A DNA stretch of 64,000 bases from Microtetraspora sp. NBRC 13810 (GCF_030268685.1 NZ_BSRQ01000008.1:109028-173027); one strand, 5' to 3'; shown: positions 8,464 through 17,938, numbered from the stretch's first letter. Notes: a model not told the origin generated them from the sequence alone. Translations and numbers: made by a program.

Positions 8464-9742
8464 CCCCGGCCCTCTGGGAGACCGACAGCCGGACCGACTC
8501 CGCCGGGTCCACGCCGGTGTGCAGGACCGGGGTCCAACCGGCGTCGGAGCCCAGGTCGGGATCGTGGGCGGCGTTGTAGGCGGCCACGGCGTCGAACGGG
8601 CGCACCTTCCCGCCCACCCGGAGCACGTCGTCACGGCTGGTCAGCGCGGTGCCGCCCCAGTCGTGCAGCAGCGCGGCGGGGTCCACCGCCCGGCCGAGAC
8701 GGTAGAAGTTGGCCTCGGAGAAGATCTTCGACTCGACGCCGACCCCGAGGGCGTAGACGAACGTCGAGGCGTCCGGGATCTCGTAGTAGTTGTTGTAGAC
8801 GTGCACCTTGCCGAACCGCACCCGCGGCAGCCGCTGGAGCACGTCGTCGAAGTGGTTGTGGTGCACGGTCACGTTGAGCCGGCCCGCGTCCGCCGCCGGG
8901 TTGTTGGTGGACCCGATGAGCATCGTCTTGTCGTGCCCGGAGAAGACGTTCCACGAGGCGGTGACGAAGTCCGCGCCGTTGGTGACGTCGAGCTGGCCGT
9001 CGTGCACCTGGTAGGGGCGGCCGAAGTGGCGCGGCTGCGCGGAGTCCGGGTTGTCGCCGTCGGTGAAGGTGTTGTGGTCCACCCAGACGTGTGTCGAACC
9101 GGTCACCGAGATGTTGTCGTAGAGGGAGTTCCAGTTGCCCTCCTCGCCGTCGGTCGGGTCCCACTGCGGGAAGCAGTCGGCCGCGTCCTCGAAGACGAGG
9201 TTCCGGATGATCACGTTGTCGGCCCTGTCCACGTGCAGGTTCACCCCGCGCAGCGTCGCCGAGCCGCCCAGCCCGACGATCGTCGTGTCACCGGGGACCT
9301 TGAGCTTGATCTGCGCGGTCTGCCGGGCCGCCGAGGCCGCCCGCGCGTCCTCCAGCGGACCGGCGGGCTCGCGGTCCCTGCCCCAGACGGCCGGGTCGTA
9401 GGCGGTGAGGTAGCCCGCCAGGGTGTAGCCGTCCTGCGCGTAGTCGGCGCAGCTGAGCGGCGTCCCGCCGGGGCCGGTGTGGGCGTCGACGGTGCCGCGT
9501 ACCTGGATGATCCGCGGGCCGGGGGCGGCGAGGGCGGCGACCAGCCCGGCGCGGGTGGACACGGTGTGCACGTTGGCCGGCGGCGCGGCCGAGCCGCCGG
9601 TGGTGCCCGGCCCTTCCGCGGCCCAGCCGTCTCCGGCGGGAAGCGTCTGGCGGGCGAGCGGCGTCCCGGCGGCGGCCGGCGCGGGCGGGCCGGCCACGAC
9701 GGCCAGCGACAGGACGGCGGTGAGCACGGCGAGTCGTCTCAT
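8447..9742 (-). CDS. Secreted pectate lyase, polysaccharide lyase family 1
   Basis: 431-residue parallel beta-helix lyase that cleaves polygalacturonate outside the cell by beta-elimination. A signal peptide is clear (MRRLAVLTAVLSLAVVAG, then an APAAAG cleavage region). Family 1 motifs are present: NVIIRNLVFEDAAD, the calcium-site region DGEEGNWNSLYDNISV, HVWVDHNTFTDGD, and RLPRVRFGKVHVYNNYY with the catalytic Arg of the RxPxxR type. It is the last gene of the galacturonate operon, 107 bp after the binding protein gene. A decayed relative lies at 24.7-25.0 kb. Confidence 0.93.
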   Translation of the reverse strand: MRRLAVLTAVLSLAVVAGPPAPAAAGTPLARQTLPAGDGWAAEGPGTTGGSAAPPANVHTVSTRAGLVAALAAPGPRIIQVRGTVDAHTGPGGTPLSCADYAQDGYTLAGYLTAYDPAVWGRDREPAGPLEDARAASAARQTAQIKLKVPGDTTIVGLGGSATLRGVNLHVDRADNVIIRNLVFEDAADCFPQWDPTDGEEGNWNSLYDNISVTGSTHVWVDHNTFTDGDNPDSAQPRHFGRPYQVHDGQLDVTNGADFVTASWNVFSGHDKTMLIGSTNNPAADAGRLNVTVHHNHFDDVLQRLPRVRFGKVHVYNNYYEIPDASTFVYALGVGVESKIFSEANFYRLGRAVDPAALLHDWGGTALTSRDDVLRVGGKVRPFDAVAAYNAAHDPDLGSDAGWTPVLHTGVDPAESVRLSVSQRAGAGRLG

Positions 9743-9849
9743 GGTCTTTCCTCCACAGGTCAGGTGGGAGGGAGGCGCCGGACGGAGCCTCTCTTGCGGA
9801 GAAGGGCAGGGTGAGCCCCGGGGTCAGGCCGGGACGCACCCTGTGCGGT

Positions 9850-11178
9850 TCAGCCCCCGTTGCGCTGCTTGTACGCCGCCTGCGCCTCGGTCAGCGCGCC
9901 GGCCATCCCGTCCAGGAACTCCTTGGCGCCGAGATCGCCCAGCAGCACCTTCTGGAACTGCGGCTCGGAGTCGGTCTTCGTGATCGCGTTGAACTCCGGC
10001 AGGTAGTAGGGCATCTGGACCACCTTCGTCGCCGGGTCGTTGAGCACCCGGTTGGCCTCGGCGACGTGCTGGAGGCCGGTCAGCCACGCCTCGCCGTTCA
10101 CGTCGACGTTGGCCGGCAGCACGCCGGTCTTCTCGGACCAGTAGCTGTTCATCGCCTTCGACGCGGCGAACTCGGCGAACCTGAACGCCGCGTCCTTCTT
10201 CTCGCCGGAGGAGAACACGCCGATGCCGGCGACCGGGTTGGACAGCACGGCCTGCACCCCGGAGTCGGACCTGGGCACGGCCATCGCCGCGACCTTGTCC
10301 GCGCCGAGCGCCTCGACGTGGTCGGTGTAGGAGCCCAGGTTGTGCTGCATGATCGCGATGTTGCCGCCGTCGAACTGCGCGACCATCTTCACGTAGTCGT
10401 TGTTCACGTCGGCCTCGGGAGTGTTCCTGCCGAAGACCGCGACCAGCTTCTCCAGCGCCGCGACGTTGCGCGGATCGTTGACCGTGGACCTGCCGGCGGC
10501 GTCGAACATCTCGGTGACGCCCGACTGGCCGTACACGACCTCCAGCATCTGCGCGATCGAGCCGGCGCCGCCGCGGATGGTGAAGCCGAACCGGTTGTTC
10601 GCCTTGTCGGTCAGCCGGTCCACGGCGGTGAAGAACTCGCTCCAGGTCCTGGGCGCCTCCAGACCGGCCTCCTTGAACCAGTCCGTCCGGTACCAGAACA
10701 CGCCCATGTTCGTGGACATCGGCACCATGTACGTCTTGCCGTCCGGGACGGTCGCCTTGACCGTCGTCACCACCTGCTCGTTCAGCTTGCCGTTCAGCGC
10801 GCCGCCGGCGATCCGGTCGTCCAGCGGGTCCACCGCCTTCTGCGCGACCAGGTTGCCGAGCATCGCCGTCGTCATGCCGCCCATGTCGGGCAGGCCGCCG
10901 CCGGCGATCGCGGTGTCGTACTTCTGCTGGGCCTGGGCGATCGGGATGCCGACGTACTTCACCCTGATCGTCGGGTTGGCCTTTTGGAACTCCGCGATGA
11001 TGTGCTGCCAGACCGGGGTGCGGGCCGGGCCGCCGTTGTCGTCCCAGAAGGTGATCTCCGTGTCGCCGCCGGCGGCCGTACCCGAGTCGTCGGAACCACA
11101 CCCGGCGAGCGCCAGGGATGCCCCCACGGCGAGCGCCGTCGCCGAGGTCAGCAGGCGCCTCGAATGGCGTCCAAGCAT
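9850..11178 (-). CDS. Sugar ABC transporter substrate-binding lipoprotein
   Basis: 442-residue family 1 extracellular solute-binding protein with a lipoprotein signal (SLALAGC lipobox) and an EITFWDDNGG start to the mature domain. It should deliver an oligo- or mono-galacturonide, judged from its neighbours, to the two permeases at 16.1-17.9 kb. No ATPase gene is in the operon; a shared MsiK-type ATPase encoded elsewhere is usual for such actinobacterial systems. It follows the oxidoreductase fusion gene after 37 bp. AAAGGT precedes ATG 11178. Confidence 0.9.
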   Translation of the reverse strand: MLGRHSRRLLTSATALAVGASLALAGCGSDDSGTAAGGDTEITFWDDNGGPARTPVWQHIIAEFQKANPTIRVKYVGIPIAQAQQKYDTAIAGGGLPDMGGMTTAMLGNLVAQKAVDPLDDRIAGGALNGKLNEQVVTTVKATVPDGKTYMVPMSTNMGVFWYRTDWFKEAGLEAPRTWSEFFTAVDRLTDKANNRFGFTIRGGAGSIAQMLEVVYGQSGVTEMFDAAGRSTVNDPRNVAALEKLVAVFGRNTPEADVNNDYVKMVAQFDGGNIAIMQHNLGSYTDHVEALGADKVAAMAVPRSDSGVQAVLSNPVAGIGVFSSGEKKDAAFRFAEFAASKAMNSYWSEKTGVLPANVDVNGEAWLTGLQHVAEANRVLNDPATKVVQMPYYLPEFNAITKTDSEPQFQKVLLGDLGAKEFLDGMAGALTEAQAAYKQRNGG

Positions 11179-11215
11179 TGCCGTCTACCTTTCTTTCGTC
11201 GGTCCCCGATTGCGT

Positions 11216-13183
11216 TCAGGTACGGCTCGCGCCGGCCTCCAGGGCCAGGGCGGCCGCCTCCTCCCGGTCGATCCGGCCGTCGGCCACCACGGTCACGACC
11301 CGGCGCACCAGCGTGTGCTCCACCGTCAGCGGCCGGTCCCAGGCCAGCGACACCCCGATGCCGGGGTACTCGCCGATCCGGGCGAACCACGGCTCCGGCC
11401 CGCCGGTCCCGGTGCCGGGCTGGACGAAGACCAGGGTCCAGTCCGGGCGGCCCGGCGCGGCGCCGGTGCCGGACAGCGCCAGCCAGGGGGCGCGGGAGCC
11501 GTGCACGGCGGCCTCGCCCTCCGCGTCCCGGGTGTAGACGCGCCGCCCGGTGGAGGAGCCGGGGGCCCGCCAGAAGAAGCCGCCGTATCCGGCCCCGGTC
11601 CGGCCCTTGGAGCCGGAGCTGTTGATCTCGAAGGGCGCGTCGTCCGCGCCGGTCAGCGCGAACGTCACGTCCAGTGCCCAGCCGCCGGTCACCGGCCGGG
11701 CGGTCACCGTCCGCTCCTCGCGGACCACCTCGGCGCCGTCCGGCGCGGTCCACGACAGGTGCTCGGTGAAGCCGTCGTCCGCCCGCCGGTGGAACCGCAC
11801 GTGCCGCTGCACGCCGTGGTCGTCCAGCCACGCCGGGCCCCGGCCGGGCACCCAGGTCCGGCCGCCCCAGAAGTTGCGCCCGGCCACGTCCGCGATCGCC
11901 ACGCTCACTCCCAGGTGGTGGACGTGGTCGGCGGGCCGGGTCTCGGTCACCGTGGTCCCGCCGAGGGTGCGCACCGGGTGCAGGTAGGGCCGGGGGGAGA
12001 GGGTCACCGGCAGGTCGGGCCGGAAGGCGTAACGGGCCACCGTACGGCCGGCGACCCGCAGGGCCGGGCCGGGGGCCGACCAGGGCACGTCGAGTTCGGA
12101 GAACAGCGCTAGCCGCTCGGCGCTCTCGGCGGTCAGGGCGGCGACGCCGGGCAGCACGCGTCGCACCACGGCCCCGTCCTCGACGGTGAGCTCCTGGAAC
12201 TCCTCGGGCACGGCCGCCGGCGCGGGCGCCCGCCGGATCTCCTCCAGCACCCCCATGAACCCGGTGGTGCGGTGCAGCGGGACCAGCAGCTCGGCGCCGC
12301 CGCGCACGTGCGCGACGAGGTTCTCCAGCAGGTCGGTCCTGGGGTGCCCGATGACCGGTCCGTCGCCTACGCGTACCTCGTCCGTCGTGTACGTCAGCGT
12401 GATCCGGCCCTCCTCGCCGTGCACGACGACGTACGGCTCGTGCCGCTGCGGGGCGCACAGGGAGACGGCGACCGTCACCACCGTCCCGTCGGCCAGCCGG
12501 AGCCGGATGGAGGAGGTGTCGTCGGCCTCGATCGGGTTCGCGTGGTACAGCTCGACCTCGGTCCGGGCGACCGGGGCGTCGGTGAGCGCCAGCGCGGTGG
12601 CCACGGCGTGCGCGAACGGGTTGGTCAGCGCGCCGTCCACCACCTCCACCCCGTCCAGCCGCCGCCGCCCGGCCCACGCGGTGCGCGTGTAGTAGGACGC
12701 GGGCCGCGCCCACGCCCCGGCGACGCCGATGCCGCGCACCCGGCCGACCGCGCCGCCCGCGATGAGCTCGCGCACCGCCGGGATCGCGTGCGACCCCAGG
12801 CTCTGGAAACCCACCTGGCAGGCCAGGCCGCTGCGCGCGACGGCGATGGCGATCCGGTCGAAGTCGGCCAGCGTCGCCGCGGGCGGCTTCTCCAGCAGCA
12901 GGTGCGACCCGGCGGCGAGCGCCTGGACGGCGAGGTCGGCATGCGTGTGGATGGGCGTGACCAGGATCGTTATCTCCGCCCGGGTGCGTTCGACCAGCTC
13001 GGCGAGGTCGGCCGACTGCTCGGGGGAGCCGAGCCCGGCGAGCAGCGCAGGCTCCACCGGCCGCACGTCGCACACCCCGGCCAGCCGGACCAGCCCGGAC
13101 GCGGTCAGCCGGCGCAGGTTCTCCAGGTGCCACCAGCCGTGCCCGTGCGCCCCCGCCAGCACGACGCGAACGGGTTCCGTCAT
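11216..13183 (-). CDS. Gfo/Idh/MocA oxidoreductase fused to a PmoA (DUF6807)-like domain
   Basis: 655 residues in two parts. Residues 1 to about 350 are a Gfo/Idh/MocA NAD(P)-dependent oxidoreductase: nucleotide-binding RVVLAGAHGHG, the LLLEKPPA Lys-Pro motif, then a GVEVVDGALTNPFAHAV segment in the substrate domain. Residues about 370-655 match the PmoA/DUF6807 family, rich in His and Trp (DHVHHLGVSVAI, GRNFWGGRTW, FWRAPGSSTGRRVYT). ATG 13183 overlaps the enolase gene stop by 4 nt (ATGA), so translation is coupled. The substrate is unknown; a role on methylated, acetylated or lactone forms of galacturonate is conceivable. I could not find a frameshift, so the fusion appears real. Confidence 0.85.
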   Translation of the reverse strand: MTEPVRVVLAGAHGHGWWHLENLRRLTASGLVRLAGVCDVRPVEPALLAGLGSPEQSADLAELVERTRAEITILVTPIHTHADLAVQALAAGSHLLLEKPPAATLADFDRIAIAVARSGLACQVGFQSLGSHAIPAVRELIAGGAVGRVRGIGVAGAWARPASYYTRTAWAGRRRLDGVEVVDGALTNPFAHAVATALALTDAPVARTEVELYHANPIEADDTSSIRLRLADGTVVTVAVSLCAPQRHEPYVVVHGEEGRITLTYTTDEVRVGDGPVIGHPRTDLLENLVAHVRGGAELLVPLHRTTGFMGVLEEIRRAPAPAAVPEEFQELTVEDGAVVRRVLPGVAALTAESAERLALFSELDVPWSAPGPALRVAGRTVARYAFRPDLPVTLSPRPYLHPVRTLGGTTVTETRPADHVHHLGVSVAIADVAGRNFWGGRTWVPGRGPAWLDDHGVQRHVRFHRRADDGFTEHLSWTAPDGAEVVREERTVTARPVTGGWALDVTFALTGADDAPFEINSSGSKGRTGAGYGGFFWRAPGSSTGRRVYTRDAEGEAAVHGSRAPWLALSGTGAAPGRPDWTLVFVQPGTGTGGPEPWFARIGEYPGIGVSLAWDRPLTVEHTLVRRVVTVVADGRIDREEAAALALEAGASRT

Positions 13184-14259
13184 CGGCCGCCTCCTTCGCC
13201 GTCGAGGGCGGAGAACACCAGCCCGTGCCCGCGATGCCCGCCCGCCCGCAGCACGCCGCCCGCGATCCGCACCGGGTACGGCTCCGCCAGCAGCCCCAGC
13301 GCCGCGAAGGACGCGTCCTCCACGTCCTCGACCATCGGCGGCAGCGGCAGGGCCAGGGCGAGCTGGCCGGAGATCTCCGGCAGCAGATGCGGATGCACCG
13401 GGACGTCGAACGCCCTGGCCAGCTCGGCGATCCGGAGGAACGGCGTGATGCCGCCCACCCGCACCACGTTCGGCTGCACCACGTCGCACGCCCCGGCGGT
13501 CAGCAGGTCGCGGAACTCGTAGACGGTGTACAGGCTCTCCCCGAGCGCGATCGGCACCCGCACGCTCTCCCGCAGCCGCACCTGCCCGGCCAGGTCGTCG
13601 GCGGGCAGCGGCTCCTCCACCCAGTGCAGCCCGTACGGCTCCAGCTCCGCGATCGCCCGGCGGGCGCGCAGCAGGTCCCAGCGCTGGTTGGCGTCCACCA
13701 TGAGCAGCGTGTCCGGCCCGACGGCCCTGCGGACCGCGGCCACCCGTTCGACGTCCTCGCGCAGGTCGTCCCTGCCCACCTTGATCTTCACCGCCGGGTA
13801 TCCGGCCGCGGCCCAGCGCTCCGCCTGGGCGACCAGTTCCTCGGGGGAGTAGTGCCGGTTGACGCCGCTCCCGTACACGGGCACGCTGTCGCGCCGCCGG
13901 CCCAGCACGTCGGCGAGGCCGCGCTCGCCGCAGCGCAGGTCCCACAGGGCGATGTCGATCGCGGCCATCGCGATCGTGGTCACCCCGCCGCCGCCCGCCT
14001 CGCGCAGGTGCCGCCAGAGCCGGTCCCACACCAGCTCGGGATGGGCGGGCAGGCCGAGCACGGCGGGACGGCACTCCGACTCCAGCATCGCGCGGACGGC
14101 GCCCGCCCCGATCTGCGGCGTCCAGGAGAACCCGACCCCGGTGCGCCCGTCGTCGGCGCCCACCTCGCAGACGATCACATGGTTGACCGGCACGTCCGGC
14201 CCCCACGGCCGGGGCAGCGGCACGGTGCGGGCGCTCACCCGCACCTCGCTGATCCGCAT
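13180..14259 (-). CDS. Enolase superfamily (mandelate racemase subgroup) enzyme, galactarolactone cycloisomerase or sugar-acid dehydratase
   Basis: 359 residues with all mandelate-racemase-subgroup landmarks: KIK base (Lys158, Lys160), metal ligands Asp189 (VDAN), Glu215 (WVEEP) and Glu241 (GES), then the Asp259 and His291 (HPHLLPEIS) dyad. It sits between uronate dehydrogenase/KdgD and the oxidoreductase. The likely reaction is therefore ring-opening of D-galactaro-1,5-lactone to 3-deoxy-2-keto-hexarate, or dehydration of galactarate or glucarate. Sequence reading alone cannot separate these. The start codon shares one base with the KdgD stop (TGATG). Confidence 0.85.
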   Translation of the reverse strand: MRISEVRVSARTVPLPRPWGPDVPVNHVIVCEVGADDGRTGVGFSWTPQIGAGAVRAMLESECRPAVLGLPAHPELVWDRLWRHLREAGGGGVTTIAMAAIDIALWDLRCGERGLADVLGRRRDSVPVYGSGVNRHYSPEELVAQAERWAAAGYPAVKIKVGRDDLREDVERVAAVRRAVGPDTLLMVDANQRWDLLRARRAIAELEPYGLHWVEEPLPADDLAGQVRLRESVRVPIALGESLYTVYEFRDLLTAGACDVVQPNVVRVGGITPFLRIAELARAFDVPVHPHLLPEISGQLALALPLPPMVEDVEDASFAALGLLAEPYPVRIAGGVLRAGGHRGHGLVFSALDGEGGGR

Positions 14260-15140
14260 CAGGCCGCCCCCACCAGCTCCAGACCGGACTTGATCAGCCG
14301 GTCCAGCTCCGCCAGGTGCTCGGGCAGCGGCTCGGCCAGCGGCGGGCGCACCCGGCCCACGTCCAGCCCGCGCAGCCGTACCCCCGCCTTGACCAGGGAG
14401 ACGCCATAGCCGGGCACCTTGGCGCGCAGCCGTACCAGCGGGGCGTAGAAGGCGGTGAGCAGCCGGTGGTCGCCGTTCAGGTAGGCGGTGGCGATCTCCG
14501 GGGCGAAGGCGAACACCGCGCTGGAGTACAGCTCGACGCCGAGGCCGCGGTAGGCGGGCATGGTCAGCTCGGCGGTCGGCAGCCCGTTGAAGAAGGTGAA
14601 CTCCGGGCCGATCTCCTCGCGTACGGCGAGCACGATCCGCTGCATGCGGTCGATGTCGCCCACGCCGTCCTTGAGCCCGACCACGCCGGGAATGCGGGCC
14701 AGTTCGACCGCGGCCTCCGGCTCGAGCACGACCGGGCCGCGCTGGTAGACGATCACCGGCAGGCCGACCCCGGCGATCTCCCTGACGTAGGCGGTCAGCC
14801 CGCCGGCCGGGCCCTGCGCCAGATAGGGCGGCATCAGCAGCAGCCCGTCGGCGCCCGCCTCGCGGGCCGCCGCGGCCTGGTTCAGCGCCGCGCCGAGCGG
14901 GCCGCCCGCCCCGGCCACCACCGGCGCCGCGCCCGCGCAGGCGCGCACCGCCACGCCCACCGCCGCTGCGTGCTCGGCCTCCGACAGTGCCGAGAACTCC
15001 CCGGTCCCGCAGGCCACGAAGACGCCGCCGGGACGGTGGGCCAGACCGCGCCCGATGTGCTCGGCGAGCACGTCGCCGGCCAGGCCGCCCCGCGCGGTGA
15101 AGGGGGTGACGGGGAAGAAGAGGACGCCGCTGAGGTCCAT
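14259..15140 (-). CDS. kdgD: Probable 5-dehydro-4-deoxyglucarate dehydratase (KdgD), DapA-like aldolase fold
   Basis: 293-residue DHDPS/NAL superfamily protein with the KdgD-type signature rather than the DapA one: GVLFFPVTPF at the start, ACGTGEFSAL (43-52), MPPYL, Tyr132 in VIVYQRG, and Schiff-base Lys157 in GLKDGVGD followed by FFNGLPTAE. It would convert 5-keto-4-deoxyglucarate to alpha-ketoglutarate semialdehyde with loss of water and CO2, feeding the dehydrogenase at 6.85-8.33 kb. The gene starts immediately after the uronate dehydrogenase stop, and its AGGAG ribosome-binding site lies inside that gene's end. Confidence 0.88.
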   Translation of the reverse strand: MDLSGVLFFPVTPFTARGGLAGDVLAEHIGRGLAHRPGGVFVACGTGEFSALSEAEHAAAVGVAVRACAGAAPVVAGAGGPLGAALNQAAAAREAGADGLLLMPPYLAQGPAGGLTAYVREIAGVGLPVIVYQRGPVVLEPEAAVELARIPGVVGLKDGVGDIDRMQRIVLAVREEIGPEFTFFNGLPTAELTMPAYRGLGVELYSSAVFAFAPEIATAYLNGDHRLLTAFYAPLVRLRAKVPGYGVSLVKAGVRLRGLDVGRVRPPLAEPLPEHLAELDRLIKSGLELVGAA

Positions 15141-16058
15141 CTAGATCTCTCCTATCTCGGTGCGCCAGCTGCGCTTGGCCTGCCAGCCGAGCAGCCGCTC
15201 GGCCTTCGCGGAGGAGAAGGCGGGCGCGGTCCCGGTGAGGCGGGCCACGTGTCCCGCGGTGGCGGGGAGGATCCGGGGCAGCAGCTCGGCGAGCGGCTCG
15301 CGGGCCAGCGCGTCCGCCGCCCCGGCGAAGAACACCTCACCCGGGGGCAGTCCGGGCAGCCGGTCGAGCAGCGTCAGCACCAGTTCGGAGGCGTCCCTGG
15401 CGTCCACGTAGTTGAACAGCGACACCCCGGCCAGCTCGGGACGGTCCAGCCGTTCGCGCACGGTGTGCCCGGACTGCGTCGGAGCGCCCTCCCACTCCTC
15501 CGGGGCGATGACGAAGCACGGCCGCACGGCGGCGAAGGCGGTGCCGGGGGAGCTGCGCGCGAAGGACGCCATCACCTCCTCGGCGATCAGCTTGGACAGG
15601 CTGTAGGCGTTCCACGGCGCGACCGGGTGCCCCTCGTCGATCGGCAGCCGGGCCGGCTCCCAGCCGCCGGGCGCGCCGTACCCGATGACCGTCGGGCTGC
15701 TCGCCACCACCACGCGCTCCACGCCGGTCCGGGCCGCCGCCTCGCACACGTTGAACGCGAGCTGCGTGTTCACCCGGTAGGTGAAGGCGTCGGTGCGGCT
15801 GAACGGCGTCGCCACCGCGGCGAGGTGCACCACGGCCCGCGGCCGGAACCGCGCCATCACCTCGAACGCCTCGCCGAGGTCGGTCAGATCGGCGGGCAGC
15901 GTCGCCACACCCGCCGGCATGTCGGTGGGCGGCGTGCCCGGCGCGGTGTCCACCCCGAGCACCTCGTGCCCGGCCTGCGCCAGCGCCCGCACGACGCTGC
16001 GCCCGAACCTGCCCGCGCTCCCGGTGACCAGGATCCGCGATCCGGCTTCCAGCGTCAT
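15141..16058 (-). CDS. udh: NAD-dependent epimerase-fold protein, probable uronate dehydrogenase
   Basis: 305-residue extended short-chain dehydrogenase. The nucleotide-binding GSAGRFG motif (13-19), Ser120/121 in VVASSPTVIGYG, and the YSLSK catalytic pair Tyr152 and Lys156 are all present. Together with KdgD, the enolase-family enzyme and the semialdehyde dehydrogenase, oxidation of D-galacturonate (or glucuronate) to the aldarolactone is the natural assignment. The start is ATG 16058, preceded by GGGAAGGG. ATG 16079, overlapping the permease stop as ATGA, is the alternative and adds seven residues. Confidence 0.8.
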   Translation of the reverse strand: MTLEAGSRILVTGSAGRFGRSVVRALAQAGHEVLGVDTAPGTPPTDMPAGVATLPADLTDLGEAFEVMARFRPRAVVHLAAVATPFSRTDAFTYRVNTQLAFNVCEAAARTGVERVVVASSPTVIGYGAPGGWEPARLPIDEGHPVAPWNAYSLSKLIAEEVMASFARSSPGTAFAAVRPCFVIAPEEWEGAPTQSGHTVRERLDRPELAGVSLFNYVDARDASELVLTLLDRLPGLPPGEVFFAGAADALAREPLAELLPRILPATAGHVARLTGTAPAFSSAKAERLLGWQAKRSWRTEIGEI

Positions 16059-16075
16059 CGTCCCTTCCCTCGTGG

Positions 16076-16960
16076 TCATCCCTTGACCGCCCCGGCGGAC
16101 ATGCCCTGCACCAGGTAGCGCTGGATCACCGCGAAGACGAGCACGACGGGCAGCGCGGCCACGACGCCGCCGGCGGCCAGCGCGCCGAAGTCGACGCTGA
16201 ACTCGCCCAGCGTGTACGCCAGCCCGACGGGCACGGTGAACTTCTCCTGGTCGCTGATGAACATCAGCGCGAAGAGGAAGTTGTTCCAGCTGTGGATGAA
16301 GGCGAACGAGCCGACCGCCACCAGGGCGGGACGCAGCATCGGCAGCACCACGGCGAAGAACGCGCGCAGCCGGGTGCAGCCGTCCACCCAGGCGGCCTCC
16401 TCCAGCTCCATCGGGATGTTCTTGATGAAGCCGCTGATGAGGATCAGCGAGAGCGGAAGCTGGAACACCGTCTCGGCGATGACCAGGCTCCACAGCGTGT
16501 TCACCAGGCCGAGCGTGCGGAAGATCTCGAACAGCGGGATGAGCATCATCGCGCCCGGGATGAACTGCGTGCACAGCATCGCGACCATGAACAGCCGCTT
16601 GCCGCGGAAGTCGTAGCGGGCCAGCGCGTACCCCCCGGCCAGCGCGATCACCGTGGTGGCCACCAGCGAGGCCGCGCCGACCAGCAGGCTGTTCCGGAAG
16701 AAGACCGCGAAGCCCAGGCCGTTCCAGATGGTCGCGAAGTTCTCCAGCGTGATCGGCCAGGGAATCAGCGAGGACGAGCCGCGCGGGCGCAGCGCGAAGA
16801 CCAGCATCCAGTAGAAGGGGACCAGGGTGAACAGCAGGTACAGGCCGAGCGGTACATAGATCTGCCAGCGGCTGACCCGCTGGGCGGAGGCGGGCCGGTG
16901 CCGCGGCCGGGGCGGCGCGGGCGGCGCGTCGTGCCGGGGCGGGGCGGTCTGGGTCGTCAT
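16076..16960 (-). CDS. Sugar ABC transporter permease (MalG/CUT1 type)
   Basis: 294-residue inner-membrane permease with six predicted hydrophobic segments and the EAA cytoplasmic loop MELEEAAWVDGCTRLRAFF, which contacts the ATPase. The N-terminal 40 residues are rich in Pro, Ala and Arg. The start codon overlaps the preceding permease stop (TGATG). It forms, with the upstream permease and the lipoprotein at 9.85-11.18 kb, the uptake system of the galacturonate operon. Confidence 0.92.
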   Translation of the reverse strand: MTTQTAPPRHDAPPAPPRPRHRPASAQRVSRWQIYVPLGLYLLFTLVPFYWMLVFALRPRGSSSLIPWPITLENFATIWNGLGFAVFFRNSLLVGAASLVATTVIALAGGYALARYDFRGKRLFMVAMLCTQFIPGAMMLIPLFEIFRTLGLVNTLWSLVIAETVFQLPLSLILISGFIKNIPMELEEAAWVDGCTRLRAFFAVVLPMLRPALVAVGSFAFIHSWNNFLFALMFISDQEKFTVPVGLAYTLGEFSVDFGALAAGGVVAALPVVLVFAVIQRYLVQGMSAGAVKG

Positions 16961-17886
16961 CAGCGGGCTCCGAACTTGCTCAGCCGCAGATAGGCGATGG
17001 AGAAGAAGGTCAGGATGAGGAAGGCGGCGGTGGTGAGCGCCGACCCGTAGCCGAAGTCGTGCGACTGGGCGGCGGTGGCCGCCACGTAGAGCGGCAGTGT
17101 CGTCGTCTGGTGGGCCGGGCCGCCGCCGGTGAGCGTGTAGAGGAGGTCCACGTTGTTGAACTCCCATACCGCCCGCAGCAGCGTGGACAGGATGATCGCG
17201 TCCTTGAGGTGCGGCAGCGTGATGTGGAAGAACCTGCGGATCCGGCTCGCGCCGTCCACCGAGGCGGCCTCGTACAGGTCCTTGGAGACGGTCTGCAGGT
17301 CGGCGAGGAGCAGGATGGCGAAGAACGGCACGCCGCGCCACAGCTCGGCGAGCACCGCCGCGGCGAAGACCGTGTCCGGGTCGGCCAGCGGCGCCGCGCC
17401 GTACTCCATCAGGCCGAGGTCGGCGAGATAGCGGGAGACGCCGGTCTGCGGGTTGTAGAGCAGCACCCAGATGCCCGTGGTGAGCACGCCGGAGACGGCC
17501 CACGGGGAGAAGACCAGCGCCCGGGACACGGCCCGGCCGACGAAGGTCTCGTTGACGATCAGCGCCAGCGCCAGCCCGAACAGCAGCTGGAGCACCACCT
17601 CGACGACCACCCATCTGACGCTGAAGCCGAGGCTCTGCCAGAAGAGCGGATCCTCGAACAGCAGGGTGCGGAAGTTGTCCAGGCCGGCGAAGCCGTTGTC
17701 CCACGGCTGGGTGACGTTGTAGTGCTGAAGGCTGTAGTAGACGACGCTGGCCATCGGATAGACCAGAAACCCGAGCATCGCGACCACGGCGGGCGCGATG
17801 AGCACGTAGGGCGTCCGAGGGGATCGGGGCCGATGGCCGGGCCGGCGACGTCGGCGCCGTTCCAGCGACGCCTGGGCGATTGCCAT
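16960..17886 (-). CDS. Sugar ABC transporter permease (MalF/CUT1 type), first gene of operon
   Basis: 308-residue permease with six hydrophobic segments and the EAA loop DLYEAASVDGASRIRRFF. It is the first gene of the eight-gene minus-strand operon running to 8447. ATG 17886 has AAGGAG 9 nt upstream; an in-frame codon further out would run into the operator region. An operator-like palindrome at 17925-17938 lies 39 bp upstream of the start codon. Confidence 0.92.
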   Translation of the reverse strand: MAIAQASLERRRRRRPGHRPRSPRTPYVLIAPAVVAMLGFLVYPMASVVYYSLQHYNVTQPWDNGFAGLDNFRTLLFEDPLFWQSLGFSVRWVVVEVVLQLLFGLALALIVNETFVGRAVSRALVFSPWAVSGVLTTGIWVLLYNPQTGVSRYLADLGLMEYGAAPLADPDTVFAAAVLAELWRGVPFFAILLLADLQTVSKDLYEAASVDGASRIRRFFHITLPHLKDAIILSTLLRAVWEFNNVDLLYTLTGGGPAHQTTTLPLYVAATAAQSHDFGYGSALTTAAFLILTFFSIAYLRLSKFGAR

Positions 17887-17924
17887 GGCCGGCGACTCCT
17901 TAACAGGTGAGTGTTTCCAGGGGC

Positions 17925-17938
17925 TGCAACCGCTTGCA
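17925..17938. promoter_or_regulatory. LacI-type operator 1 (permease side)
   Basis: TGCAACCGCTTGCA is an imperfect palindrome with a central CG step, as usual for LacI-family sites. It differs by one base from the perfect copy at 18086-18099. Placed just upstream of the galacturonate operon. Confidence 0.75.
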
